Notes under the pieces: model-generated
The model's input: the letters and a program-made list of their open reading frames with translations, nothing else
Told to the model about the DNA's origin: nothing
The model's database searches: none
Translations under genes and position numbers: made by a program
Origin: Ligula intestinalis
Lineage: Eukaryota; Platyhelminthes; Cestoda; Diphyllobothriidea; Diphyllobothriidae
Length of the DNA stretch: 64,000 nucleotides
Reading direction: 5' to 3'
NCBI GenBank assembly: GCA_036362985.1
Contig: JAYGXS010000004.1
Location: 63,366,706-63,430,705 of the forward strand
Shown here: one piece after another, positions 43,201-55,200 of the stretch
Layout of the letters: each line of letters opens with the position of its first letter
Position numbering within the stretch: position 1 is the first letter of the stretch

Positions 43201-46200
43201 GCTTGCTTCTGTCTCTATGCGTGTAGTCAGTCGGTTGGAGGGCCTAACCAGCTACTGATGTTTCTGGAGGATTTTTTCAGCCTACGACTAATAGTCAACG
43301 GAAACGCCAGGCTAGGAATTGGGTCACCGGGTGCCCCCTCCCCTCCCCCCGGCAAGCATGTTCACGCTTGTGCCAATAGGGCAGCAACAGCAGCAGCAGA
43401 GTGCTGCCTTCTCGGTAGCCATTGTTGTTAAGGAACAGGACTATCAACCGTAGTAGTCAACGCATGTTGCTGATGAGTCCTAACACGCAGCGGCCACATA
43501 GCATAAGGCAGACGCACTGGTCGTTTGGTCATCATCATCATCACCTACCCCCACTGCCACGCACGGTTATACAGACACAGACACACACACTTACGGGGAA
43601 AATGAGTCATAGGCCAGGCATGCAGGCGTACGAAAGTGAGAAAGTGCCAAAAAGGTGGCAGAAAGGCGTGAAGATGGAAATGCACCGGCATGTCGCGCGA
43701 GGCGAGTCCACGTGTGTATTGCAGACAGCAGGAAGGGGAGTAGGAGATACACCGTCGCCGCCGCTGCCGCAGGCCTGAATACACACACGCGCACACGGAA
43801 CAGGCAAAAATAACTGCGGGGGGACAGACAATATATTGGGCACGGGACTTCGGAGAAAATGACCGTCCAACATACTGGCGGACGTTTAAACGTTTCCATA
43901 GAGTTTATCTAGCAATGTCAAAAGCTGCTAATCCAACAGCCAGCAGCTTAGCACCTCAGCCGACTACCGATTCCCCCTAACGCTAATCAGATTTTGACCC
44001 CCGTTCCGCCTCCCCCCCCCCATTCCCCTGCCCTGACAACCATTCTACTTTTTCTACCAACCCGCATAGTTTATTTACTTAATCACCATATAAATGTAAA
44101 GGCCTGATGAGAATTATCGAAAACAAACGTATGCTCGCCAATTCATCTGCTGAATTTTTCAATGGGAATTTTCACAAATTTAATCTATTATTACAGAATT
44201 TTTTTCGTCCAGGCAGAGCGGGACGGAAGAGTTCCGCTAGCAGTCGGATGAACGTTCATTAATGACTGTCAATATCCCTCGACCTAACCCGGCAAGACAA
44301 CGGCCTCGTGGCTCGATGGTTGGAGCGTTTGACTCTGATCAAAGAGGTCGCAAGTTCGAGGCTCGGGTGAGACGGCACGTGGGTCTGGGTATGACTGGCC
44401 GACGACGGCTAATAAGCCAAAAATGGCAACTCCAGTCTCCCTTGTCCTTGGCCCGGGAATACTATCTGCCTATACTACTACCTGTTGCGGATGTCAGGGA
44501 CTCTGTCGAGACTCCAGGCAGAGAGGGACAGATGATTTCCGTTGTGGGTCGGGTGGACGTTCATGCGTGAATGTATTCCTTCTTAAAAGGATGCAATTCT
44601 AAAACTGCTATTAATAGTAAATCCGCAATCAGATTTTCTGCAGCTTGACTTTCCATCGATTTTCCCTCTTTTTTTCTCGTGAACTGGGAGAAAAGTAGTA
44701 AAGTACATGGCTTTATAGCCACCATTTTTAAAGAAGTAAAAAAGCGACCTGTAGTAAGATGATGATAGATAAAAGTTCTGAAAAACGTTGATACACCTGC
44801 TAGTCTATTGGACGTTCATTGGCCTGTTGTTTGGGATAATCACTCGCTGGCTAGACGGATACAGGATGGTTTTCGCGCAGTAAATGTTTGCGTATGCCGA
44901 AGGGCCTACCTTTTGCCAGCGTGCCGAACTGACTCCGCATTGGAAGCCGCCAAGTCGCAAAAGTACGGCAGCACAGAGTGGCAAGTTATTTTACAAACTG
45001 GATGGAGGGCGATAGTTGCCAGAGGCCGGACTCATAGTCAGTGGGACAGTCGTAAGTATTTCAGAATAAACGATGTCAAGGCACTAAATTAGCCTGCGTC
45101 GGTTTGTCCGGAAGTTTTAACAAGCCAAGTTAAAAAAATTAGACCAGAGAGTATTGTGTTTCGAAAGAGAGCAATATCTGTGGAACAGATCTAAACCACT
45201 ACCGCTAAAAGTGAGGTCAGCTTACTCATCTGCGCAATTTACCCGGCGACTGCGGAATTTGAAACTAGGCAGATTTCGGGCACTCTTTCCATTTTTTGTA
45301 TTCAACGTCACTATCCCTCTACCCCCCTCCATTCTGGAATAGTTAGGTTGTGCTGCCGAATGGACATAGTAAGGGTGACATTGTGCCCGAATTGAGGCAG
45401 CTCGAGCAGTTTTCTCTAGCCTTCGAAACTGCCTATGAACCCGACGTGATATTTCTATCTCCTCAAAGTTCCGCCTGTACCGTTTACCTGTAAGGTCTGT
45501 TCTTATATATGGATGCGAATGCTGGGCTATGCGCGTGGAAGATTAATGGAAGCTGGAAGTCTTTGATAACTACTGCTTGAGGACCATCCTTCGAGTGAAA
45601 TGCACCAAGTTCGTCTCAAATGAGACGATCCGCACTCGCTACGACAAAATTACAAGGACGCGAAAATGGTCGGCTTGTCCATAAACGCAAGGAAGACTAA
45701 ATTGTTTTCATGCTATGTCCCTGCTCAAGAGAAGGCGCCTCTCGAGATTAGCGACTGTCAACTTGAAGAAGTCGACAATTTCAAATACTTTGGAGCGAGG
45801 TTGCTGCCGAATGGACAGAGTAAGGATGACATTGTCTCCCGAATTGACGCAGCACGATGAATTTAATCCAGCCTACGGAAAAGCCTGTAGTGGCCCAACC
45901 AGCCACTTGGAACCCGAGATCTGACGGACAGCGCTTTTGCCCTGCGTGCCGAATGCCGCCTGCGATCAGGTGCGAAGTCCCGGCACCCCCTGTCCGTTCT
46001 CGTGACTCACTCCACATAGGCGAGCATGTCCGAAAGCCCACTACTGCTAACGCGTACGTCCGCACTGAGGGCGGCTTCTGACAACAGCCAATCACAGATC
46101 CGCAAAAGACTGGTCTCTCCCGACGGCGAATAAGACGCATGCACGCCTTGATCGATGCGGTCTGTAGGGCCAATAACCTTTGAGGCAATCAGACAATGCT

Positions 46201-49200
46201 GCCGCTTGCATGCCTGCTGCTAAAACGGCAAATGGAGTGCGGCTGGCTCTCCGGCGGACGTGTCCTCCCAAGTCAGACTTCGTCCATCTATTCTCTGTCC
46301 CATTGTGTACACAATAAACTCTTCCTTGTACTCTGGCCTTCCCAAGACTTCCTATCTCCTAAGGAACCAGTGTATGGAAGATTGTAGGTGTTAGGGTTAA
46401 CCGACTTAGTCTTAGCACCTATAAACCTATAGACCCGACGCGATATTTCTATCCCCACAAAGATCCGTGTGTACCGTACATCGGCGCGGTCCTTTCTCCA
46501 ATACGGATGCGAATGCTGGGCTATGCGCGTGGAAGATGAATGGAAGCTGGTAGTCTTTGACCACTACTGCCTGAGGACAATCCTTCGAGTGAAGTGCACC
46601 AAGTTCGTCTCAAATGAGACAATCCGCACTCGCTACGACAAAATCATAAGGATGCCCCAGGCCATTCAGAAAAGACGACTGGGGTGGTTTGGACAAGTTC
46701 TTCGTCCTCAACCTCAGGAGCTCAGTGCTACTACCCTCGACCTGAAACCGTTACCTAATTGGAAACGTCAAAGAGCTGGGTCAGCTCAAAACCTGGCTCG
46801 ACTCAGTCCGTCAGGCCATGAAAGTGGTTCCTGGGTCTTCGGTCTCCGGCACTGGCGAAGAGAATGGTTCGAATTGTCCAGGTCTGCTGCCGCGCACGTG
46901 GAGAAGCACCGTACGGGACATCATCGAGGCCGGCTAGATCAGTAATGATCGCAGCCGCAACAGGTACAAGTACAAAAAAGTGTGTCCCGGTAGGAGGACA
47001 TTACTCAAACTAGGGTGTATGACTCCTGTGTTTACACTATGGCGTCGAGGTTGGATACCGACTCGGGAAGAACAGTGGAAAGGCTGTGCCCGTTCATCGG
47101 AGGAGGGGGTGGGAACGAGTGTTAGAAAAGCAAACAGGAGAAAAGGGGAAAGACTCACTCTTAAGACGGCCGAGAAGTAAATCACTAGCGTACCAGTGGA
47201 GCTTTTCGAAGAAGGGAAAGAGGAAACGCTGGGCGGTGCCCTGCTTCTGTTCCATTCTGTAAACACTAATGCGAAGAAAGCAAACAAACAAAATTGGCGC
47301 AATTATCAAGTAAGGTAACCCCAGCTTGCTTAACGCTGCCCGACCTGCCGCCAAATTTTAAAAGGGAGAATATAGCGGCATAGAAGCAGGAGGTTAGGAC
47401 TGCTTTTAGAGGTCCTATTTGGATTTGAAGTATAACAACCTTTTTTGCATTTTCAGTAGCCCGACTTTTCCTCAATAGACATCATCGAGGCCGGTCAGAT
47501 CAGGCATGATCGCAGCCGTAACAAGTACGAGTACAAGTAATAGGCATCAGCTGTCTGAGCAACAGGACGTTATGTTCATCGAGTTGATTATATTTAGTTT
47601 GATAAAATAATTATGAGCAACTTTAAGTTAATTGATCACTTTCAACACAATTAAATATGCATTTACACTGGCTAATCAAGAATTAAATGTTTCACCACCA
47701 ATTAAGTGCGACAGTTTGGTGGGGGAAATAGATGTTTCGGTGGCCCTACAAGATAGTTTTGCCAGCAGTGGCAATCGGATTCTGTGAGCCGTAGCTAAGT
47801 GATCTGCACACTCATTACCTTGTTTGTTTACCAGTTCTGTGGAGGCATACTCAGTGCATTCTGATAGCCATACTAGTGATAAAAACTAGCCCCACGAGCT
47901 AGCAACGGGATCAGCTGCATAGAAATTAACGGTCAGTCAGAAGTTTACAGATTCTAACGTAGAGTTAAAAGCGCACGCACCTCAACGAAACTGAAACCAC
48001 TTGTGCCTCCGTGATATACATGTAATGTGGATAAGCACGCGGTTGAGTTTGGCTGCCTGATTATTTGTCGCTTCCCGAGACCGCCCTCAGGGTCTATACC
48101 ATGGTGTTTAAGGAGACGACCGAAGGATCTGTATTCCGCTCTGAAGGCAGGTATGCAAATTTCTAAGCCAAGATGCTGAGGACACCGCGGCATAGGCCAA
48201 TCCGGACAGATTTGCGTACTGTATTGGGGGAAGAGATGCACACAGCGGGACCGAGCTCGCTCTCTCTCCCATTATGTAACCGGAAATGATATGCGCCAGT
48301 CTGGTCTCCAACAGTTAGCTCCTCCAGCCTCCGCCACCTTCAGTCAGCACAGAACGGTGCCCTCCGCACGATCACGGGCTGCTATAAAATGTCGCCCATC
48401 GATCACCTTCATGTAGAGGTTTTTGTCCTGCATAACAAACTCCTGGACAAGCAGTTCTGGTGGATCTGTTCACAACCTGGCCATCCAAACCACCATCGTT
48501 GCAACGCTCCCGAGCCTAGCCGTAACGTTCGGTCGTCTATCCAAGCTCTCCACAAGGCAGCTGTCGCCTCGTCTCTCTCTCTCGGATCTACCTGTTGATG
48601 GCTCCGCCATCAAGACAGAATACCAGCGCCTTCACCAGAGAGCCGTTTTGGATGCAAAATCCAGCTACCACCCCCCTGTCCTTCTGGGTGGCTATCCAAC
48701 TCCGATTGCGGCCTCGGAACCTCTCCCAAGAGTGACTCGCTGTACCCTGGCGCAGCTACGCCGTGGCTACTGCATGCTCCTTCGCCAGTACCAACACCGG
48801 TTCGACCCGTCCGTACCCGACTGCTGTCCCGACTGCGGCGTCTCGCCGCATGACTGCCTTCACCTCTTCGCCTGCAGTTCCCGGCCAGGCACCCAACTCA
48901 CCCCCGAGGACCTTTGGCTCAAGCCGGCCGAGGTCGCGGCTTTTCTCCGTCTCCCATCTGCACCCAGTTTGGACTCTAGTGGGGACCCCTGATCCAACAA
49001 GGGCTATTAACCAACCAACCAGGCGCCTGACCCCACGCCTCACACGTCTCCACCCTCCCCCTCCCCCTTCCGGAGGTAGTGCCCGTTAATGGAGCCCAAC
49101 GACTGAGATGCGCACAGTCAGTTGTGACAAAAAGCGGAATCATTTTCAACGAAAACATGAGTTATGCGTGATTTGGACTGCTGCACTGCAACGGTGGTGA

Positions 49201-52200
49201 TTTTCCAGTGGCAAAAGTAAGTGAAAGTGGACGCAGCGACTGAACAGCCGACTTACCGGACAAAAATATGCCAAAAAATGAGCATCAGTACTGCCTATAG
49301 CATAGCTGTCAATGAGCAAATCAGAAATTGCCATTCTAACAACTCTAGTCTTTGCAAAGAAAAAAAGATCTTCAGAAAATCGAGTTGTACTCGTGAATTT
49401 TCGAACAGGTATCACTTGTTCGTCGTAAGACTAAACGAAAAGTGGGGGTTGGGAATGTCGCACTAGAGGTTTTCGGGGCAGAGGTTACAACGAACGGGGA
49501 TGGGGTTGGGGGGGGATTACAGTGATGTGAATCCTTCGGTGATAGGTTGTACTGGTAAGGGGGAGGTGTTCCCGCTTGGATTGTGGGCCACATGTTCCGG
49601 GGGGGGGGGGGGGGGTGCAGAACCAGTGAAGTTCTACTTTAACGAGCACGAACGGCCTGTTGTTGTTGCAGGCTGGACGTAGGTTAGTGGACCATGCGCG
49701 GAAACCGGCGTAGTGTGAATCAAGGTCTACTTGTCTGTTTATACTGGCCGGGCTCGAATGCCAAGCTTCGAGAAATTCTCTCGCTTGTCGCCTATTAGCT
49801 GTTGCGATCACCCCGGTGCCTTACCTGCACAACCTATCGCCACAGGATTCACATCACTGTAACCCTCCCCCCCCAACCCCATCCCTGTTCCTTGTAACCT
49901 CTGCCCCTAAAACCTATAGTGTGACATCCTTAGCCCTCATGTTTCATTTAGTCCGACGAAGAACAAGTGATACCGGTTCGAAAATTCACGAGTACAACTC
50001 GATTTTCGGAAGACCTTCTTTCTTTTCTTCATATCATCTCGGAATTCAATTTGCTTCACTTATCCACTCTAGTATTCATCAGTTATGTCCTGTTGGCCTC
50101 AAACATACTAGCCACTGGGCTATTGTGGGTGGGGTTTAAGAGCCAACGAGTGGGTTCCATAATCGATCGGTGATCGCGCCCAGTCACCGGGAACAGTACT
50201 GCCTTCCACCAACGGTTCGACCATTGCTCTCGGCGATGTCCACCATGAGCCTCAGCAAGCTGAAGCAACGCGATGACAACCGCGGAGAATCTACCCCACT
50301 GTCTCATCACTCCCATACCGGGACCCTATGTCAACAGACCGGAGATGCGGGAGGGCGCAGGCGTTTGGCGCGACCAACACTCAGCACGCGAACCAACAGC
50401 CTACCTCCATAGGTAGGCTCCCGCCTGAAAGCACCATAAGGGCCAAATTAAGAACTCGTAAGTTACAAATTAAGAAGGAACCATTTAGCCTGATTTTCAG
50501 TCCGCAGTAAGCCACTCCACACAACAAGACACACACTAGGTCGAGTACGGTATCCAAGTTATTCCGTATTCTTCCAAGACACCCCACACGCACATACTGA
50601 CGTCAGAAGAGGGGAGAGGGTTGAGCACGAAGCATAAGGCTTACCTCAACTGAAGTGGAATGGCTAGCTGAGTGAGAAAGTTGCCTCCAAATACGAGGCT
50701 GTCACAGGGCGTGTAGACAGCGTGGATCCAGCCTGCTGGCAGAAGAATAGTCTCACCAGCTCTCATGTGTAGGCGTGCGACCTGGGGCATTGGGCGACCA
50801 CCCGGAACACTTTCATCCGTTTCTGTGGGAGACAGTTCACCAACAGGATTTATACTTAGGTATGTATCTGAGACAGTAGAGCAAGCACTCGATTTATAAA
50901 CATCAAATCGTAATAAATGGTGCAGTGCCGCGCACATAGTGACCGTTTGACCATCGTTGCGGACCGCGTACCTAAGCTGAGCGTAGGGGTGGTGATTTGC
51001 GCGTTAATTAGTTTACAGCGATAGGAGAGCAAATTTGTCACGCTCTCTTTTCCCTTATCCACCTGAGTCCGGTGCTAAGAAGACCACAGGTGGGATCGGG
51101 CACAGGTGGCCTGCTGGTCCAGCGTATCTACCGCGTAATGTGCTGCAGGGGTGTGTGTATGTTCGACCACAGATTTCGATTAAGTGCACTAAGTACACCA
51201 ACAGGTTGGCACAGAAGGTGACGGGCTCAGGGGGTAATTTGAAGTGATGGAGGACGTAATCAGCGCCAACCGCACTTCGCACCTTTGCCCGGAGTCTCGA
51301 AGACTAAACAGGGCCCGACGTAGGCTGCTTTCTCTAATACAAGCCGAAACACCGCCTAACTTAGTCTTAAGTGACAGTAGCCTTTTGCGCTGGTACTACT
51401 GTACTATCTACCGTCATTCACCCTTAGAAGAGGCGAAGACAGGCCCAAGGAAGGTCCAGATTGATACGTTGACTACTGCTTCTGCTACTAATTCTGACGC
51501 TAACATTAGCCAGAAGTGACGCTGATTTGATGCTAGCGCTGGGGCTCTTACCTCCTTTGTCTCCAACAAGGAGTGGGAAATCGGGGTTTATGCCATTTCG
51601 AGTAACTAAATTTTTGAGGCCCTGAGCACATCAGGGTTTACCTTGTATTCTGCCATCTAAACTCCATTCTCCCAGGCTGTGTCGGTTTCAGCTAGGAGCT
51701 GGACTACGAGGACTAGGATACTGCTGCTATAAGTACTTTTCTATGCTAAAGTGCTAATTCTAGTAGCCATAGTTACTAAGATCAGTAACGAGTATATTAT
51801 TATATGGCCTGTGTGTGCCTGTAGGAAGCCGGCACCAAGTGTGCACTCCCAATCTGTATGGGGCAAAGTAGATTAATAGTTAATGGGTAAAGGCAGCGCG
51901 TTATTAACCAGTAGCACACATTCTGAACTACTTCCTGAAACTCGCATATTTACGTCTATTGGCAAATTCTACCATACTTTTATGTTTCACGAAGTGCCTT
52001 TTGTCGTGTATAGGTTGTCTGCAGGCTTTCAGCAGAGTCTAGCTAGCGATAGACTGAGCATAATCACAGGGTGCCGTCTTTCTACGCTGCTATTAACTGG
52101 CAATTAGGCGCAGTACTAGCAGTGCTGTAACTTTATCTGTCGAATCGATGAGTCAGAGTGGATGCTGATTTGGGTCAGCGCTGAGGTTCATGTCAACCTG

Positions 52201-55200
52201 GTTTTATGCCATTCGAGGTAATAACTGTACGTGGCAGGAGCACATCATGACTGGCCTTGTCTCCCCCACCCTCACATCTCCCCACCAAAGCTGTGTCAGA
52301 TTTTACCAAGTTACCGACTAAGAGTACCAGGAACTGATGTTAGATGTAGTGTGTGAATGCTGAGGCGGCTAATACTAGTTGCCATACCTACTAATAGCGG
52401 TACATTACATTGTAATGTAAGTTAAACAGAGAGACGGTCCACTTGTTGCAGGGGTAAACGTGGGGCCGCGCACACAGTAGGTAGTTCAAAAGAACGAGGC
52501 TCTGCTTTGCGCATAGACCTAATCTAGGGTATCAGCATGTTTCGAGGTTTGAGGTCACAAACATTGGTTTTTTGCAGAGCATTGCAATGTCGCGGCTAAT
52601 GAGGCAGACAGACAGTGCGCACGTATTTAAGGACAAAAATGACTTCTGCACATGTTGATTGTACTTTTATTCGGGCGACCGTTGCCAGTTCGCATTGTTC
52701 AAAGCATTTACAAGCTAGCGATAGAACGCACAGCTTGAAGAAATTGACAGCACTAGTGCTGCAAATTCGATTCCCAGGTGTTAAATCAAAAGAAGAAGAA
52801 GAAGAAGAAGAAGAGGAATAAGAAGAAGAAGAAGAACGTGGGTAGACGAGACAGGTACCCGAAACCTCAGGCTTACACTAGACCTCTCCCGGTGAACGCG
52901 CGTCGTTCTTCCAAATTGACAATAAATGCTCTGACCTTAATCAGATGGGAAAGGCTCGGGTCAGTCAGCTAGGCGGATGAAATGAAGCTGTACATTAAAA
53001 CTACATGCAAAAATCTACAGCGTTAACAGCACTAATCTCCGACATTTGAGGACGGTGGCACAGCCACAAGCAACAACTAAACCAACGAGGTGAAATTGTT
53101 CGTCGTTTCGAGTAAGTACTACCCCAACTAAAGCCTTGAGGAGTAATCGAAATTCGAAGTTCATATTACTTATCCAAAAGTCGCCCACATATCGGGTATC
53201 AGGGAGGGTACTCATAGCTACGGCAAAATTCACGGTCATTACGAACATATCATGGCGTTTGCCGTGGTTGCGTCGACGTCATAACGTACTCACTAGTTGT
53301 GGGCGTTAATCTCCCGGCTTGACGTGCGGTCTCTACAGATCAGTTGGTCAGTTAAACCATGCTGGCAAAATATGTTTGACTTCCTTTGACGATACACAGG
53401 TGAGCCGTGAGAAGAAGAGCCACAACAAGTGCCTTGACTGGTCTTCAAATAATTACGCCGGCTATTCTAGGCGAATGTGTTTTTTTTGCAATCGACCGCC
53501 TTCTCAGGGCCTGGGCCTATAAAACCTTTTATTCGAATGCTTTACTCCAAGTAAGCCATTAATTTCTGATATTAATAGCTTCATTTATATTTTGTGGTGT
53601 CTACCATCAAAGGCGAACCACAACAGACGCGCCTGGGAACTACAGCAGACGCGTCTTCGACCGCGTTTCTACCCGCCCTCACGGCGGCCAAGGTCTGCTA
53701 CACCAAACCTCCCTACGGTGGATCTATCTTCCGTCCTCTACATCGTTGTTTTTGACGACGGAGCAGCCCCTCCCGACCACGCTGTTCCGACTTCCCCTCC
53801 TCCACACCGCCGGGATTGACGCCCACCCGGTGGGGCTCCTGATACAACGAGGGCTACTAGTCAGCCAACCAACAAAGGCGCGGGGACGAATGCTTCCCAA
53901 ACAGGCCGCGTGATAGATGCGCTGCACTAACAGGATGCGGCACGCGTTATTCGGATTGCGCGCGCGGATAACAAATGCCGAACATGAGGAGCATGGTGGC
54001 AGACATAGGGGGCGGCTTCAGCCGCGCCAGCCACCTGCGCTCATTTCCGCCTCCGGTTTTGTTGACTGTGCTTTGACACCGGGCTCCGGTGGCGGCTGAG
54101 GGGAGAGAGCGAGAATGTGATAGATGCCGTACAAGTCTACTGCTACTTAAAACTAATTTACGCGCAAGCCACTATCACTGCATCCACCTGTTGTGGAATA
54201 TACGGTGGATATCGTCGAATGGGGACTGCTGGAAGACCCGCTGAGTCGAACCCCTCGCAGCTGCGTCTAGTAGCAGCCGTATATTGGCAAAACTTCTGGG
54301 CTAAATAACGGTAAATTATGTGTATTGGCCATATTCCGGGCGCCTGTTGCAACGTTAAGCAAGCCTCTAGTGCCCCAGTTAATCCCTGTTATCCAAACCG
54401 ACCAAGGCCGAATCAAAAAATGTCCTCGTTGAAGACGTTATGACGACTATCCTACTCTTAGTCGAGACGCTGGTTCTGCTAGCGGAGAATGTGTGCCCCA
54501 GTTCGGCTGCAAACTTGTTCGGATCTGTTCTCCAAATATTCTGAATAGAATGCAACACCGTCGCAACTGCTGCTGTGTTGACAACGTAGGTTAACGTTAT
54601 GGTGACTAGGTTCAGCCTACAGTTCAAGCTCTCGCAACACATGCAAAATGTGTGCACTACGGCCAGCCTGATGACGGTTTACGAATATTACGCACTTATT
54701 CCGAAGAAGAGGAAAGGGTGCAACTCAACTCCCGTAGGTATTCGTGTTGCCCCCATTTGCCTCTATTTAACAGTAATATAACCATCTGCCTCCTCCTAAC
54801 ACTAGGCGCATTAACTTGCCGTTTATACTTTTGGCATTGCCTTGAACGTCAATTACTTACCATACTTTTTATCCTATAGTTGATTGTCCCCTTTTCGGAT
54901 TATTATGCCCTTTTTGTTTCCCCTAACCTCCTTTTTGTTTCTTTGAATTTCCCATACTGGTCACGCGCAAAACTGACACTATCTCAGTGCTCCTAAGTTT
55001 GGAAACTTTGCGTGTAAGCGTACTATTTATGTTGTTCCTAATCTTCTCCAAATACAGGACCATTACAATTGTTTCATTACAGGAATGGATACCCGAACAG
55101 CTTCGTCAGGCGCTGCCTCCGTACGCGCTCAGAGGGACAAACGAAGGAGAGCTACCAACGCTCTGGCACCCTCTACCGTACATAAAAATGTTTCAGAAGC

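Larger units (their letters stand above)
39150..50644 (-). other. Large KDM7 internal gap region
   Basis: The exon(s) for the stretch after the JmjC core (human YEMEKRL..FKFPFFEAICWFV..) must lie here but were not recognised. Named contents are the rRNA pseudogene, SINE-A copies, RTE fragments, an LTR-like insertion, repeats D and E, a jockey-like LINE and Penelope ends. The open frame 41301-41525 (+) and 43370-43800 (CAG-rich and CA-rich low complexity) have no assigned identity. Confidence 0.5.

Noticed and set aside
44808..45092. 94-codon plus-strand open frame
   Set aside because: No homology recognised and no repeats to define it; composition alone is not enough.
48108..48311. Overlapping minus-strand open frames at 47954-48311
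   Set aside because: No known domain; the region borders repeat copies and shows no link to KDM7 exons in phase.
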